Shown: positions 8,578 through 18,192, numbered from the stretch's first letter. The stretch: DNA of 40,648 nt from Aurantiacibacter zhengii (GCF_003584125.1 NZ_QXFL01000012.1:1-40648), one strand, 5' to 3'. Translations and numbers: made by a program. The notes: generated by a model not told the origin, from the letters alone.

Positions 8578-8905
8578 TGCAAATAACCCTTAGCAAGCAG
8601 TTGGGACGGTTGCATCTCTCCAGTCCGGATCATGAAACATCATCTACTTCAGTCTCAGCCGCTCGCGGCGCTGTCTGGTTATATTCGATCCGGACAATTT
8701 CCTCGTCAGCAGGCGGCCCGCCTTAATCCGCCGGGAAACGCTTCGTCGGAGAAGAAAGCGTTACTTGACCTCGGCGCGCCTTTCTGCGGTCTCATGTGAC
8801 AATTTCCCGGAGCGGTTACCTCCATTTCTATCAGCCGGCGAAGCCGTAATCGTGCCCGGTCGCATGTTCTGAACCGCTGCTACGAAAGGCGGACCCCTGC
8901 TCGCC
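8578..8905. other. Intergenic region without a recognised feature
   Basis: 328 bases between the broken nucleotidyltransferase gene and the stop of fcl. No coherent protein, RNA or repeat seen. Confidence 0.5.
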
Positions 8906-9844
8906 TCAGTTACTGCGTTCCCCTTCAAGAAAAGCGCGGTAGGCATCCTTTATGCCTTCGCGCAAACCGATCCGGGGTTGCCATCCCATTGCCGCGATCT
9001 TGTCTCCGCTCATCAGCTTGCGTGGCGTGCCATCGGGCTTCGACGTATCCTTCGTAATCGCCCCGTCAAAGCCGACGACTTCGCACACCAGGTGGGCGAG
9101 ATCGATGATCCGGATATCGGTGCCCGAACCCAGGTTCACGTGCTCGTCGCCCGAATACCCTTTCAGCAGGAAAACGCAGCCATCCGCTAGGTCGTCCACG
9201 TGCAGGAATTCCCGGCACGGTGAGCCGGTGCCCCAGATTTCGATGGATGCCACGCCCGCTTCCTTCGCCTCGTGGGCCTTGCGGATGAGTGCGGGCAGGA
9301 CGTGGCTGCTGTCGAGATCGAAATTGTCGCCCGGACCATAGAGGTTCGTGGGCATGGCACTGATGTAGTCGCAGCCATGCTGGCGCCGATAGGCCTGGCA
9401 CAGCTTGATACCCGCGATCTTGGCGACGGCATACCATTCGTTGGTGGGTTCGAGCGGGCCGGTCAGCAGCGCGTCTTCCGGGATCGGCTGCGGCGCCATC
9501 TTCGGGTAGATGCAGGAGGAACCGAGGAAAAGCAGCTTTTCGACACCGTTGCGGTAGGCTGCCTCGATCAGGTTCGCCTCGATCATCAGGTTGTCGTACA
9601 GGAAATCCGCCGGGTAGGTGTCGTTGGCAAGGATGCCGCCAACCTTTGCGGCGGCCACCACCACGGCATCGGGACGATTGGCGGTGTACCAGTCGCGCAC
9701 TGCGAACTGTTCGCGCAGGTCCACAGAGCGATCGGCGGTGAGGACCTCGCAGCCTTCATCCGCCAGCCGCCGTACGATGGCCGAACCGACCATGCCCCTG
9801 TGCCCTGCGACATAGACGCGTTTGCCGGAGAGGTCGTAAGACAT
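8906..9844 (-). CDS. fcl: GDP-L-fucose synthase
   Basis: Converts GDP-4-keto-6-deoxy-mannose to GDP-L-fucose by 3,5-epimerisation and NADPH reduction, completing the pathway begun by Gmd just upstream. The 312-residue length is typical. It shows the Rossmann loop [18 protein letters not shown], the AAKVGGI segment, [11 protein letters not shown] with the catalytic Ser, and [19 protein letters not shown] carrying the Tyr-x3-Lys pair, followed by [12 protein letters not shown]. The ATG (9842-9844) overlaps the gmd stop by one base (TGATG), so the two are translationally coupled. The last gene of this leftward operon. No lesions seen. Confidence 0.97.
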   Translation of the reverse strand: MSYDLSGKRVYVAGHRGMVGSAIVRRLADEGCEVLTADRSVDLREQFAVRDWYTANRPDAVVVAAAKVGGILANDTYPADFLYDNLMIEANLIEAAYRNGVEKLLFLGSSCIYPKMAPQPIPEDALLTGPLEPTNEWYAVAKIAGIKLCQAYRRQHGCDYISAMPTNLYGPGDNFDLDSSHVLPALIRKAHEAKEAGVASIEIWGTGSPCREFLHVDDLADGCVFLLKGYSGDEHVNLGSGTDIRIIDLAHLVCEVVGFDGAITKDTSKPDGTPRKLMSGDKIAAMGWQPRIGLREGIKDAYRAFLEGERSN

Positions 9845-10917
9845 CAGTCGAACCCGGCGATGGGTTCGTCGCGCATGATCCTCAGGTCTGCCTCGACCAT
9901 TTCACGGGCCAGTTCTCGCGGCGACGTTTCGTGCCGCCAACCCAGCTTCTGGTGCGCCTTGCCCGGATCGCCCAGCAGCAGTTCCACCTCGGTCGGGCGG
10001 AAATAGCGGGGATCGACTTCGACCCGGCAGCGCCCGTCGCTCTGGGCGTATCCTTTTTCCTCGACGCCTTCACCGCGGAATTCGATGGGCACGCCGGCAT
10101 CCTCGAAAGCCCAGAGCACGAAGTCGCGCACATGGGTGGTTTCGCCCGTCGCCAGCACGTAGTCGTCGGCTTCGTCCTGCTGCATCATCATCCACATGCC
10201 GCGCACGTATTCGCGCGCGTGCCCCCAGTCGCGCTGGGCATCGAGATTGCCGAGGTAGAGCTTCTCCTGGCGGCCAAGAGCAATCGCCGCAGCAGCGCGG
10301 GTGATCTTGCGGGTTACGAAAGTCTCGCCGCGCAGCGGGCTTTCGTGGTTGAACAGTATGCCGTTGCTGGCGTGAATCCCGTAAGCCTCGCGGTAGTTCA
10401 CCGTGATCCAGTAGGCATAGAGCTTGGCCGCGGCATAGGGGCTGCGCGGATAGAACGGCGTGGTCTCGCGCTGCGGGACCTCTTGCACCAGTCCGTACAG
10501 TTCGGAAGTGGATGCCTGATAGAACCGGGTCTTCTTTTCCAAGCCGAGGATGCGGATCGCCTCGAGCAGGCGCAGCGTGCCCACGGCATCGGCATTCGCG
10601 GTGTATTCGGGGGTTTCGAAACTCACCGCGACGTGGCTTTGCGCGGCCAGGTTGTAAATCTCGTCCGGCTGAACTTCCTGGACGATGCGGATCAGGTTCG
10701 TGCTGTCCGTCAGGTCGCCATAGTGCAGGTGGAAGCTCTGGTTGTCGACATGGGGATCCTGGTAGATATCCTCGATCCGGCCCGTGTTGAAGCTGGAAGA
10801 CCGCCGCTTCACGCCATGGACTTCATAGCCCTTCTCGAGCAGCAGGTGCGAAAGGTAAGCACCGTCCTGCCCGGTCACCCCGGTGATGAGGGCTGTCTTC
10901 TTGATTGAACTGGCCAT
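9844..10917 (-). CDS. gmd: GDP-mannose 4,6-dehydratase
   Basis: Forms GDP-4-keto-6-deoxy-D-mannose from GDP-mannose, the first committed step to GDP-L-fucose. The 357-residue protein has the NADP-binding loop [20 protein letters not shown], then [16 protein letters not shown], the typical Gmd signature, [20 protein letters not shown] and [18 protein letters not shown] with the Tyr-x3-Lys pair, and [10 protein letters not shown]. The frame is open to 10953 but the ATG at 10917 is chosen because AAGGG sits eight bases upstream and the family begins here. Divergent from the AlgD-like gene at 11070; both use GDP-mannose and share a 152-base intergenic region with a palindrome (10978-10996). Confidence 0.97.
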   Translation of the reverse strand: MASSIKKTALITGVTGQDGAYLSHLLLEKGYEVHGVKRRSSSFNTGRIEDIYQDPHVDNQSFHLHYGDLTDSTNLIRIVQEVQPDEIYNLAAQSHVAVSFETPEYTANADAVGTLRLLEAIRILGLEKKTRFYQASTSELYGLVQEVPQRETTPFYPRSPYAAAKLYAYWITVNYREAYGIHASNGILFNHESPLRGETFVTRKITRAAAAIALGRQEKLYLGNLDAQRDWGHAREYVRGMWMMMQQDEADDYVLATGETTHVRDFVLWAFEDAGVPIEFRGEGVEEKGYAQSDGRCRVEVDPRYFRPTEVELLLGDPGKAHQKLGWRHETSPRELAREMVEADLRIMRDEPIAGFD

Positions 10918-10977
10918 TTGTATCCCTTGTAACGTCTTGCGCTCCAAGCGCATCGGACAGCAAGTTGCAAGCCGCGC

Positions 10978-10996
10978 TTATTGTGCGGTGCAATAA
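10978..10996. promoter_or_regulatory. Palindrome TTATTG-N7-CAATAA, candidate operator between gmd and the AlgD-like gene
   Basis: TTATTGTGCGGTGCAATAA is an inverted repeat with perfect six-base arms. It contains TTGTGC-N2-TGCAATA, which also occurs in altered form upstream of the acyltransferase gene at 30637 and of the small membrane protein at 36887. It lies 61 bases before gmd and 74 before the divergent dehydrogenase, a position from which one regulator could control both. The regulator is unknown. Confidence 0.45.
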
Positions 10997-11069
10997 ATTC
11001 TTGCCGAAGGGGGTACTGTCGCCTTAGGACTGCCTCAGAGAAATTACTTATTCGACGGGGCGGGCGAAC

Positions 11070-12335
11070 GTGAAAATTGCTATTTTTGGTCTGGGTTACG
11101 TCGGCTGTACGGCTGCTGGATGTATCGCATCGCAGGGCCACACCGTAGTCGGGATCGATGTCAGCGAAGCCAAGGTCGCGACGATCAACGCTGGCAAGAC
11201 ACCGGTGCGCGAACCCGGTCTCGATGACCTGATCGCGACCGCCCATGCCGATGGCCGGTTGTGGGCCGTGCGCGACATCGGCCGCGAGCTTGACGATTGC
11301 GACATTGCCATCGTCTGTGTCGGCACGCCCAGCGGCGTGGATGGTGCCCACAACATGAGCTACATCGCGCAGGTCACCCGCAATATTGCCGAGGCTATCG
11401 ATCCCGCGCGGGACAGGCCGCTGACGGTTGCCTATCGCTCCACCATGCGCCCCGGTTCGACCGACCAGATAATACTGCCGATCTTCCGGTCCAAGCTGGG
11501 AGACAGGACGCAGGATCTGGTGGAACTGGTCTACAACCCGGAGTTCCTGCGCGAGGCGACGGCGATCAAGGACTATTTCGAGCCACCCAAGATCGTGCTG
11601 GGTACGATCGACGGCCAGCCTTCGCAGATGATGGAAAAGCTGCACGACGGCATCGATGCGCCGGTATTCCATGTCGGTATCCGCGAGGCCGAGATTACCA
11701 AGTTCGTCGACAACACGTGGCATGCGGTGAAGGTCGCCTTTGCCAACGAGATTGGCCGCGTCTGCCAGAACCTCGATATCTCGGCCAGTCAGGTGCACGA
11801 GATCTTCGTCTCCGACACCAAGCTGAACATATCGCCGTACTACACGCGGCCAGGTGGAGCCTTTGGCGGCTCGTGCCTGCCCAAGGACGTTCGCGCCCTA
11901 CAGCACATCGCGGCCGATATCGGCGCGAACACCCACCTCGTGGATTCGCTCATCCGTACCAATGAAGCGCACAAGCACCACCAGTTCCTGCAAGTGACCG
12001 AAGGGCTGGAGCCGGGCGCGAAGGTGCTGCTGGTTGGGCTCGCCTTCAAGAAGGACACCGATGACCTGCGCGAAAGCCCCGCCGTCGATCTGGTCCGCAA
12101 GCTGCTGGATGCAGGCTACGCTGTCGATGTTTACGATCCGGCGCTGAAGCCCGAACACCTGGTGGGGCAGAACCTTGGCTATGCCTTCGCATTCCTTCCG
12201 ACCATCGAGACGCTGCTGGTGGACAGGCAGGCTGCCGAAGAAGGAACCTATGACCGGGTGGTCGCCACCAACCGCCTCGTCGACGAGCTCGGGATCGATC
12301 GCTCGAACGTGATGGACGTGAGCACGATATCGTGA
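11070..12335 (+). CDS. GDP-mannose 6-dehydrogenase (AlgD family)
   Basis: Predicted NAD-dependent four-electron oxidation of GDP-mannose to GDP-mannuronate. The 421-residue protein begins MKIAIFGLGYVGCTAAGCIA and carries EPGLDDLI, VCVGTPSG, VYNPEFLREATAIKDYF, NTWHAVKVAFANEIGR and RPGGAFGGSCLPKDVRAL, where the Cys is the catalytic nucleophile. The last two stretches match AlgD closely (WHA-K-FANEIG; RPG-AFGGSCLPKDVRAL) and separate it from UDP-glucose dehydrogenases. Distinct from the ugd at 1-419. The stop overlaps the GTG start of the next gene (GTGA), so expression of the GT4 is coupled. The substrate assignment is by family; a GDP-linked relative of mannose cannot be excluded. Confidence 0.9.
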   Translation: MKIAIFGLGYVGCTAAGCIASQGHTVVGIDVSEAKVATINAGKTPVREPGLDDLIATAHADGRLWAVRDIGRELDDCDIAIVCVGTPSGVDGAHNMSYIAQVTRNIAEAIDPARDRPLTVAYRSTMRPGSTDQIILPIFRSKLGDRTQDLVELVYNPEFLREATAIKDYFEPPKIVLGTIDGQPSQMMEKLHDGIDAPVFHVGIREAEITKFVDNTWHAVKVAFANEIGRVCQNLDISASQVHEIFVSDTKLNISPYYTRPGGAFGGSCLPKDVRALQHIAADIGANTHLVDSLIRTNEAHKHHQFLQVTEGLEPGAKVLLVGLAFKKDTDDLRESPAVDLVRKLLDAGYAVDVYDPALKPEHLVGQNLGYAFAFLPTIETLLVDRQAAEEGTYDRVVATNRLVDELGIDRSNVMDVSTIS

Positions 12336-13585
12336 ACAGGGCCACTACCGACGACTTCGCCTTCCCGGCCGAGATCGAAGGCCAGCCGCTCGCGGGCAAG
12401 AGTGTGCTGCTCGTCGTCGAGAACCTGCCGCTGCCGTTCGACCGGCGCGTGTGGCAGGAGGCGCGGACGCTGAAAGCCGCAGGGGCCACGGTCTCGGTTA
12501 TCTGCCCGACCGGTAAAGGCTTCGAAAAGCGTTACGAGGTCATCGAAGGGGTTCACATCCACCGCCACCCGCTTCCCCTCGAGGCCAAGGGTGCCCTCGG
12601 TTTCCTGCTGGAATACGGCGCCGCGCTGTTCTGGGAAACCGTGCTGGCATGGCGCATCTACTTCAAGCGCGGGATCGACGTGATCCAGGGCTGCAATCCG
12701 CCCGATCTCATTTTCCTGGTGGCGCTGCCGTTCAAGCTGCTGGGCGTGAAGTACATCTTCGATCACCACGACATCAATCCCGAGCTATACGAAGCGAAGT
12801 TCGACAAGCGCGGCTTCTTCTGGAAGCTGATGGTGCTGTTCGAGAAGCTGACCTTCAAGGCAGCCGACGTTTCGATGGCGACGAACGAAAGCTACAAGGC
12901 GATTGCCATCGAACGCGGTGGGATGGACCCGGAAAAGGTCTTCGTCGTCCGTTCCGGCCCGGACCTGTCCCGCCTCAAGGCGGTCGAGCCCGTGCCGCAT
13001 TGGAAAGACGGCAAGACGTACATGGTCGGCTATGTCGGGGTGATGGGAGAGCAGGAAGGTATCGACCTGCTGATCGACGCAGTGGATCACCTGGTGAACC
13101 GCATGGACCGGCGCGATATCCGCTTCGTCCTTGTCGGCGGCGGCCCCGCGCTTGCGGATCTGCAGGTAATGGTGGCCAAACGCGGGCTGGACGAATGGAT
13201 CCATTTCACCGGTCGCGCGCCAGATCAGGAATTGTTCGAAGTGCTGTCCACAATGGATATCGGCGTGAACCCCGACCGGGTGAACCCGATGAACGACAAG
13301 TCGACCATGAACAAAATCATGGAATACATGTCGCTGGGCAAGGCGATGGTACAGTTCGACGTTACCGAAGGGCGGTTCTCGGCGCAGGAGGCCTCGCTCT
13401 ATGCGAAGCCCAACGATCCGGTGGACATGGCGGAAAGAATTGTCGAACTGATCGATGATCCCGCTCGCAGGGAAGAGATGGGGCAATTCGGTCGCAGGCG
13501 CGTGGAGATCGACCTTAACTGGAACAGGCAGGTCGAGCCACTTCTCAGCGCCTACCGCAAGACATTGTTTCTCGACGGGTCGTAG
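12332..13585 (+). CDS. Glycosyltransferase, GT4 family
   Basis: A 417-residue retaining GT-B enzyme predicted to add a sugar to the lipid-linked EPS intermediate on the cytoplasmic face. The N-terminal domain shows VVENLPLPFDRRVWQEARTL, a common GT4 opening, and YIFDHHDINPELYEAKF. The C-terminal domain has VGYVGVMGEQEGIDLLIDAV, RFVLVGGGPALADL, IHFTGRAPDQELFEVLSTM, and then NKIMEYMSLGKAMVQFDV, the EX7E-like nucleotide-sugar site. The GTG start (12332) overlaps the preceding stop. Its 3' end overlaps by 41 bases the converging membrane-protein gene at 13545-14114. The donor could be the GDP-linked product of the coupled dehydrogenase; that is inference. Confidence 0.92.
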   Translation: MNRATTDDFAFPAEIEGQPLAGKSVLLVVENLPLPFDRRVWQEARTLKAAGATVSVICPTGKGFEKRYEVIEGVHIHRHPLPLEAKGALGFLLEYGAALFWETVLAWRIYFKRGIDVIQGCNPPDLIFLVALPFKLLGVKYIFDHHDINPELYEAKFDKRGFFWKLMVLFEKLTFKAADVSMATNESYKAIAIERGGMDPEKVFVVRSGPDLSRLKAVEPVPHWKDGKTYMVGYVGVMGEQEGIDLLIDAVDHLVNRMDRRDIRFVLVGGGPALADLQVMVAKRGLDEWIHFTGRAPDQELFEVLSTMDIGVNPDRVNPMNDKSTMNKIMEYMSLGKAMVQFDVTEGRFSAQEASLYAKPNDPVDMAERIVELIDDPARREEMGQFGRRRVEIDLNWNRQVEPLLSAYRKTLFLDGS

Positions 13586-14114
13586 GCCCCTTTCGCTTGC
13601 GAGTCCCCCATCCGGCACAGGCGCCAGCTAGGAATGTCAGGCCGGAATCGACGACCCAGTTAAGATGCAGGCTTCCTGAATACAAAAGCGCATCCAGTGA
13701 GTGCAACGACGCAAGACGCACGGCGAACAAAGGTACGAAACCAGCGATTGCAATCGCCGCCCAAAAAGCCATCGGGGACAATTGCCTGAAGCTGCCATTC
13801 GAACGAAGCCACCAGACGGTCATAATTGCGGCGGGAATCAAAAGTATGATGGCAGCGACAACGGGACCCTGCATCCCGATTCTCTCTTCGTATATTTCGC
13901 TTTTTCGCAAAGCTCCGCGCAGGGTTCTCCTCGCCAATTCTTCGATGCCTAGTATCCTGACGCACGACATGAAAACAAAGAAAGCCACGCCGAATCGCCA
14001 GACATATTGCGTCGCAGCATTGCCGGGGCCCGTTGATGTACGGACTGCTGCGAGTGCGAACACAGCTGCCACTACGAGGTAGACTAGGCATGATATAACT
14101 GTAAGAGCGGACAT
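13545..14114 (-). CDS. Membrane protein of unknown function
   Basis: A 189-residue protein with about five hydrophobic helices: residues 5-24, 38-56, 84-102, 113-132 and a final one near 155-170. The loop between helices two and three carries IEELARRTLRGALRKSEIYE, a charged amphipathic stretch. The C-terminus is a basic Arg/Lys-rich tail (WGTRKRKGPTTRRE). I recognise no family. It lies within the EPS core, convergent with the GT4 gene (41-base overlap) and divergent from the Wza-like gene. No clear ribosome site, only an AGATAAGCGAG run before the ATG. Long, hydrophobic and coherent enough to be real. Confidence 0.7.
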   Translation of the reverse strand: MSALTVISCLVYLVVAAVFALAAVRTSTGPGNAATQYVWRFGVAFFVFMSCVRILGIEELARRTLRGALRKSEIYEERIGMQGPVVAAIILLIPAAIMTVWWLRSNGSFRQLSPMAFWAAIAIAGFVPLFAVRLASLHSLDALLYSGSLHLNWVVDSGLTFLAGACAGWGTRKRKGPTTRRETMSCGRR

Positions 14115-14305
14115 ACTCGCTTATCTCGCCGGAGCGCTGACGAATTGCAAGCGACACGTACGATGGCTAAGCGTCTGGATTTTGTTGCAATGCGGCGAAG
14201 TTTGCGAAATACGAATAAAACCAAAATGTTTTGACCTGGTCAAGAGCAAGAGCGTCAGGCATCACAAATTCGAGAATCTGTTTTACAATGCGTAAGGGGA
14301 ATACT

Positions 14306-15028
14306 GTGAGACAGCGCAGAACAATCAGTCCAACACTGAACTGCGGCGCAATCCTGACGCTCGTCTTCGCGCTGTCAGGCTGCAATACCTATCCGATTGC
14401 TGAGGCGGGTCCCGTTGTTGCCCAAGCTATTCCTGAAATGGGGCAGCAATCATTTAATCACGCGACAGATTTCAATAATTACATCCTGAGACCTGCTGAT
14501 GTCATCAGCGTCACGGTCTTCAGGGAAGAAAGCCTCTCTCTTGATCGTGTCCCGATTTCTGCGGACGGGCTCATTGCCTTGCCGTTGCTCGGTGAGATCC
14601 GTGCGTCTGGGGTGACTGCGGCGGAACTGTCCGACCAGCTCGAGACGATACTGGGTGAGCGTTATCTGCGCGAACCCAATGTCTCCATCAATGTTCTGGG
14701 GTATGGCTCGCATCAGCTTACCATCGAAGGTGCGGTCCGTAATCCCGGCATCTACGAATTCCGGCCTGGCACTAGACTTTCAGGCAGCGTAGCACTTGCC
14801 AATGGACTAACGCGAGTTAGTGATTATCGTAATGTCGCCATCTTCCGGCAGATGGAAGGTGGCATGTACGTCGCAAAGTTTGACTATGCTGCCGTCCGCG
14901 ACGGTACGATGCTCGATCCGGTTATCCAACCGGGCGACAGGGTCGTTGTCGGCTCTAGCGGTTTGTCGCAGGCGTGGCAGGACTTCATCACCGCCTTGCC
15001 GGTCTTCACTCTGTTTACGCGAATCTGA
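14306..15028 (+). CDS. Outer-membrane polysaccharide export lipoprotein (Wza-like)
   Basis: Forms the outer-membrane channel for the polymer. The 240-residue protein begins with a lipoprotein signal peptide ending in the lipobox ALSGC, so Cys 26 would be lipidated. It continues with the polysaccharide export domain (YILRPADVISVTVFREESL, VPISADGLIALPLLGEIRA, YLREPNVSINVLGY) and an SLBB-type domain (HQLTIEGAVRNPGIYEF, LANGLTRVSDYRNVAIFR, IQPGDRVVVGSSGL). It is shorter than E. coli Wza (379), as is common in sphingomonads, and lacks a long C-terminal helix barrel. GTG at 14306 is preferred because TAAGGGG lies about six bases before it; the ATG at 14288 would add six residues with no ribosome site. 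Twelve bases before wzc. Confidence 0.93.
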   Translation: MRQRRTISPTLNCGAILTLVFALSGCNTYPIAEAGPVVAQAIPEMGQQSFNHATDFNNYILRPADVISVTVFREESLSLDRVPISADGLIALPLLGEIRASGVTAAELSDQLETILGERYLREPNVSINVLGYGSHQLTIEGAVRNPGIYEFRPGTRLSGSVALANGLTRVSDYRNVAIFRQMEGGMYVAKFDYAAVRDGTMLDPVIQPGDRVVVGSSGLSQAWQDFITALPVFTLFTRI

Positions 15029-15039
15029 GGGGCGTCAGC

Positions 15040-17232
15040 ATGGAGAACGGAACTCACCTAGGAGCGGGCGAAGGACCCTTGGAGCGTTACATGCCTGCTG
15101 CGGGCGGAAACACACGCCCCTATTCGCCCGCGATGTTCAGCCTTACAGATATACGTGGCGTCATCTGGCGACAGCGCTTTATTCTGGTCGGCGTTGTTCT
15201 TTTTGCGCTTGCAGTCGGCCTTACTCTGACCTTGTTGGCCACGCCGAAGTACGAAGCGTCGGCCAGCGTGCGGGTGACCTCGTCGGGTCCGGACATAGTC
15301 GAAGGCCAGGAATATCTCGTTTCGGCAGGTGGGCTGACTCGTGAACGCGAAACGATGTCGCGTGTAATTCAGAGCCGGTCGATGGCCCGTCAGGTGGTGG
15401 AGCGGCTTGAACTGCACGATAATGCTGATTTCATGGGCAGCGATTCACTTCCTGAAGATGAACGCAGTGTAGAAGCACGGAAGTTTTCCGCAGCCCAGAA
15501 ACTGCAAGATGGCCTTTCAGCGCAATTGCCCCCGAACACACAAATCATCATGATGAGCTATACATCATCCGATCCTGCTCTGGCTGCAGCGGTGGTAAAT
15601 GGATACGCTGAGACATTCGTGACGCTGAACGTACAGGAAGCGGTTGAGGCCAACTCCTATGCGCGTGCATATCTCGAGGAACAGATTGCCAAAACCCGCA
15701 ATGAGCTTCGCGATGCCGAGATAGAGGCAATCCAGTATGCCCGCGCCAATAATATCGTAGGTCGCCCTATGGGCGTAGGCTCCGGCACCGAAGGTGAGGG
15801 TGCAGATGCCGGGACGGCAACCACGCTTGCGGCTTCTACCCTTACCGGAATCACGCAGACTTATACGGAAGCGCGCACGCGCCTCATCAATTCCGAAGCT
15901 CGCTGGCGCATGGTGGCCAACCGTCCGGCTGCCGAATTGCCTGAGGTCCAGCGCAATTCAGCTGTGCAGTCTTTGCAGACGCGCCGGGGCGAAATGAGGT
16001 CGCAGCTTGCAGATCTCCGACAACGCTATCAGGATGATTATCCAGCTGTTCGTGAACTAATTTCCAATATGGAAGAGCTCGACCGGCAAATCGCGGAAAC
16101 CGAAAACGATATCAAGGAAGGTATTCGCAGCGAGTACGAAATTGCCCGCCAGCAGGCTGCGGCACTGGCGGCAGAACTCGCCAGTGTGTCGAGTGCTACG
16201 CTCGATGAACAGGATCGCCGAGTCCAGTACAATATGCTGGACCGCGACGTTGACGCCTTGCGATCACAACTTGACGATCTGTTGCAGCGCTACAACCAGA
16301 TTACTGCAGCCACCAACCTGCAGCCTTCAAACCTGACGATCCTCGATACTGCCCTGGTTCCTAGCGCGCCATCGTCTCCTAGTCTGTTCCGCAACATGCT
16401 TGTTGCACTGATCGTTGGTCTCGGCGTGGCCGGTGGCTTGGCTGTCTTGCGCGAAACACTCGAGGATCGCATACGCTCAATCGAGGATATCCAGTCCAAA
16501 CTGCGCCTACATGCTGTCGGTCAGGTTCCATTGGTCGCGGATGGTGATGTCATCGACGATGTAAAGAACAGTTTTAGCGTTGTGAGCGAAGCCTATGCGT
16601 CGATCCGGGCCTCGATCGACTATGTTACGCGCGATCTTGAGAAGAAGGTCCTGCAGTTTACCAGTACTGAGGCGGCTGAAGGGAAAACAACATCCTCGCT
16701 CGCTATAGCTCGCAGCTATGCGGCTGTCGGACGGCGCGTGCTGCTGATCGATCTCGATCTTCGTCGCCCTGCTCTGCACCGCGCCTTGCTACAAAACCGA
16801 CCGAAGCAAGGTATCGTAGAAGCTATCTACGGCCATACGGCTTTGCAGAATGTCGTTATCAAGGCTGAAGACGGATATGACTTTCTGCCAATCGGGAGTG
16901 CGACCCCAATCAACCCAGTCGAAATCCTGTCTTCTGGTTTGGTGGGCGAATTCCTCAACAAGGCCCGCGCCAGTTATGACGTTATCCTAGTGGACGGATC
17001 TCCAGTTCTCGGCATCGCAGACGCGCCGTTGCTATCTCGGTTTGTCGATGGAGTTATTTTCATCGCAGAAGCCAATCGATCTCCTGCTCGGCAGACTCGC
17101 ACTGCTTTGAGTCGTCTGACCGGAGTCGGTGCGAACGTCATTGGTGTAATTGTGACCAAATTCCAACCGCTCGAGGCGGGTGAGAACTACAAATACGAGT
17201 ACTCCTACTATTCGTATTCTGAGCGAGACTGA
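15040..17232 (+). CDS. Polysaccharide co-polymerase with tyrosine autokinase domain (Wzc/BY-kinase type)
   Basis: Controls chain length and couples the polymerase to the export channel from the inner membrane. A 730-residue fusion: Wzz-like domain with a first membrane helix near residues 46-68 (ILVGVVLFALAVGLTLTLLA), a long periplasmic coiled region (about 120-440), a second helix near 450-475 and a cytoplasmic kinase domain. The kinase has a P-loop (TEAAEGKTTSS, near residue 545), Walker A' (VLLIDLDLRRP) and Walker B (VILVDGSPVLGIADAP). The C-terminus carries six tyrosines within ten residues (YKYEYSYYSYSERD), the autophosphorylated tail of BY-kinases. The P-loop has Ala-Ala where Pro-Gly is frequent. 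ATG 15040 follows GAGGGG. Partner of the Wza-like protein just upstream. Confidence 0.95.
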   Translation: MENGTHLGAGEGPLERYMPAAGGNTRPYSPAMFSLTDIRGVIWRQRFILVGVVLFALAVGLTLTLLATPKYEASASVRVTSSGPDIVEGQEYLVSAGGLTRERETMSRVIQSRSMARQVVERLELHDNADFMGSDSLPEDERSVEARKFSAAQKLQDGLSAQLPPNTQIIMMSYTSSDPALAAAVVNGYAETFVTLNVQEAVEANSYARAYLEEQIAKTRNELRDAEIEAIQYARANNIVGRPMGVGSGTEGEGADAGTATTLAASTLTGITQTYTEARTRLINSEARWRMVANRPAAELPEVQRNSAVQSLQTRRGEMRSQLADLRQRYQDDYPAVRELISNMEELDRQIAETENDIKEGIRSEYEIARQQAAALAAELASVSSATLDEQDRRVQYNMLDRDVDALRSQLDDLLQRYNQITAATNLQPSNLTILDTALVPSAPSSPSLFRNMLVALIVGLGVAGGLAVLRETLEDRIRSIEDIQSKLRLHAVGQVPLVADGDVIDDVKNSFSVVSEAYASIRASIDYVTRDLEKKVLQFTSTEAAEGKTTSSLAIARSYAAVGRRVLLIDLDLRRPALHRALLQNRPKQGIVEAIYGHTALQNVVIKAEDGYDFLPIGSATPINPVEILSSGLVGEFLNKARASYDVILVDGSPVLGIADAPLLSRFVDGVIFIAEANRSPARQTRTALSRLTGVGANVIGVIVTKFQPLEAGENYKYEYSYYSYSERD

Positions 17233-17247
17233 CACCTGGATCAGGTG
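17233..17247 (+). terminator. Small inverted repeat just after the wzc-like stop
   Basis: CACCTG-GAT-CAGGTG directly follows the TGA at 17230-17232. It could form a six-pair hairpin with a three-base loop. There is no T-tract, so a Rho-independent terminator is unlikely; it may stabilise the 3' end of the wza-wzc message. Confidence 0.25.
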
Positions 17248-17297
17248 GGGGTCGTGTCACTGCTGGCCCGCCTCCGACGGCTGAAACGGAACTACAC

Positions 17298-18173
17298 ATG
17301 AATGAGCCACCTTTCAGCGTCATAATACCCGCGCATAACGAGGCGGCAGTGATCGGTCGCTGCCTATCGAAACTGCTTGAAGGTGCTTCTGCGGAAGCTC
17401 TTCCAGAAGTGATCATCGCTGCGAACGGCTGCTCGGATGAGACGGTGGCGATCGCGCGCGAAGTCGCGCCTTTCGCAACTGTCCTTGATCTGCCTGCCGG
17501 CTCTAAGGTCATCGCTATGAACGAAGGGAATCGCCTAGCCGAGGCTGTTCCCCGATTCTTCCTTGATGCAGATATCTTATGCAGTTACGCTTCGCTTGCA
17601 GCGACGGCCAGGGTCCTGCGCCGACCGGGCGTGATGGCGGCATCTCCGGAGTTGCGCATGGACCTATCGAAGTGCGACCAATGGGTGAAATCCTATTACA
17701 AGGTTTGGCTGACGCAGCCATACGTTCGGGATCGGCTCGTCGGCTCGGGGGTCTATGGGCTATCGGCAGAGGGATTGTCGAAAATCGGTGAAATCCCGGC
17801 AACTTTCGCAGATGATACTTGGGTAAGGACGCGCTTCAGCTACGATCAGCGTCGCAACGTTTCTTACGATGAAGACGGTAATTCGGTTTATTTTACCGTT
17901 TCCCCTCCTCGCACCGCCAGCGATCTTGTGAAGATTGAGGCGCGGCGCCGGGTGGGGAGCGAGCAGGTCGCCTTGCTCGGCTGGGGCGCCGATGGCGAGC
18001 AGAAGAGATTAAACAGCTTTTCAGATCTTAGGACTGCCCGGGCTGAGGGCGCGAGTGTCGTTGACTTGGGAACTTATTTGACCCTGAAGGCGACGGCCTT
18101 GGTCAAATACCGTTGGAGGAAGCTGCGCGGTAAAGCACCAGTCTGGACCAGGGATCTAGCTGCCCGGTCATAA
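17298..18173 (+). CDS. Glycosyltransferase, GT2 family
   Basis: A 291-residue inverting GT-A enzyme. It begins MNEPPFSVIIPAHNEAAVIG, the classic GT2 opening, and has IIAANGCSDETVAIAREVA and RFFLDADILCSY, where DAD is the DxD-type metal/nucleotide site. GVYGLSAEGLSKIGEIP and FADDTWVRTRFS in the second half resemble acceptor-side motifs of GT2 proteins, with DDTW in the position of the general-base ED pair. No membrane helices, so a cytoplasmic or peripheral enzyme. The 65-base gap after wzc suggests the same transcript. Converges with the polymerase gene (20-base gap). Specific sugar unknown. Confidence 0.9.
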   Translation: MNEPPFSVIIPAHNEAAVIGRCLSKLLEGASAEALPEVIIAANGCSDETVAIAREVAPFATVLDLPAGSKVIAMNEGNRLAEAVPRFFLDADILCSYASLAATARVLRRPGVMAASPELRMDLSKCDQWVKSYYKVWLTQPYVRDRLVGSGVYGLSAEGLSKIGEIPATFADDTWVRTRFSYDQRRNVSYDEDGNSVYFTVSPPRTASDLVKIEARRRVGSEQVALLGWGADGEQKRLNSFSDLRTARAEGASVVDLGTYLTLKATALVKYRWRKLRGKAPVWTRDLAARS

Positions 18174-18192
18174 AGTTGGCTTGTGCTTGCCC

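Noticed and set aside
9272..10006. Plus-strand open frame opposite fcl and the end of gmd
   Set aside because: Spans two real genes on the other strand and shows no protein signature.
9931..10908. Long plus-strand open frame (325 codons) opposite gmd
   Set aside because: It is a shadow of the intact gmd coding sequence, with no motifs of its own; high-GC third positions keep the opposite strand open.
12649..13458. Second plus-strand frame inside the GT4 gene, and a long minus frame (12785-13618)
   Set aside because: Composition is Arg/Ala/Gly-rich shadow text; the GT4 frame has all family motifs.
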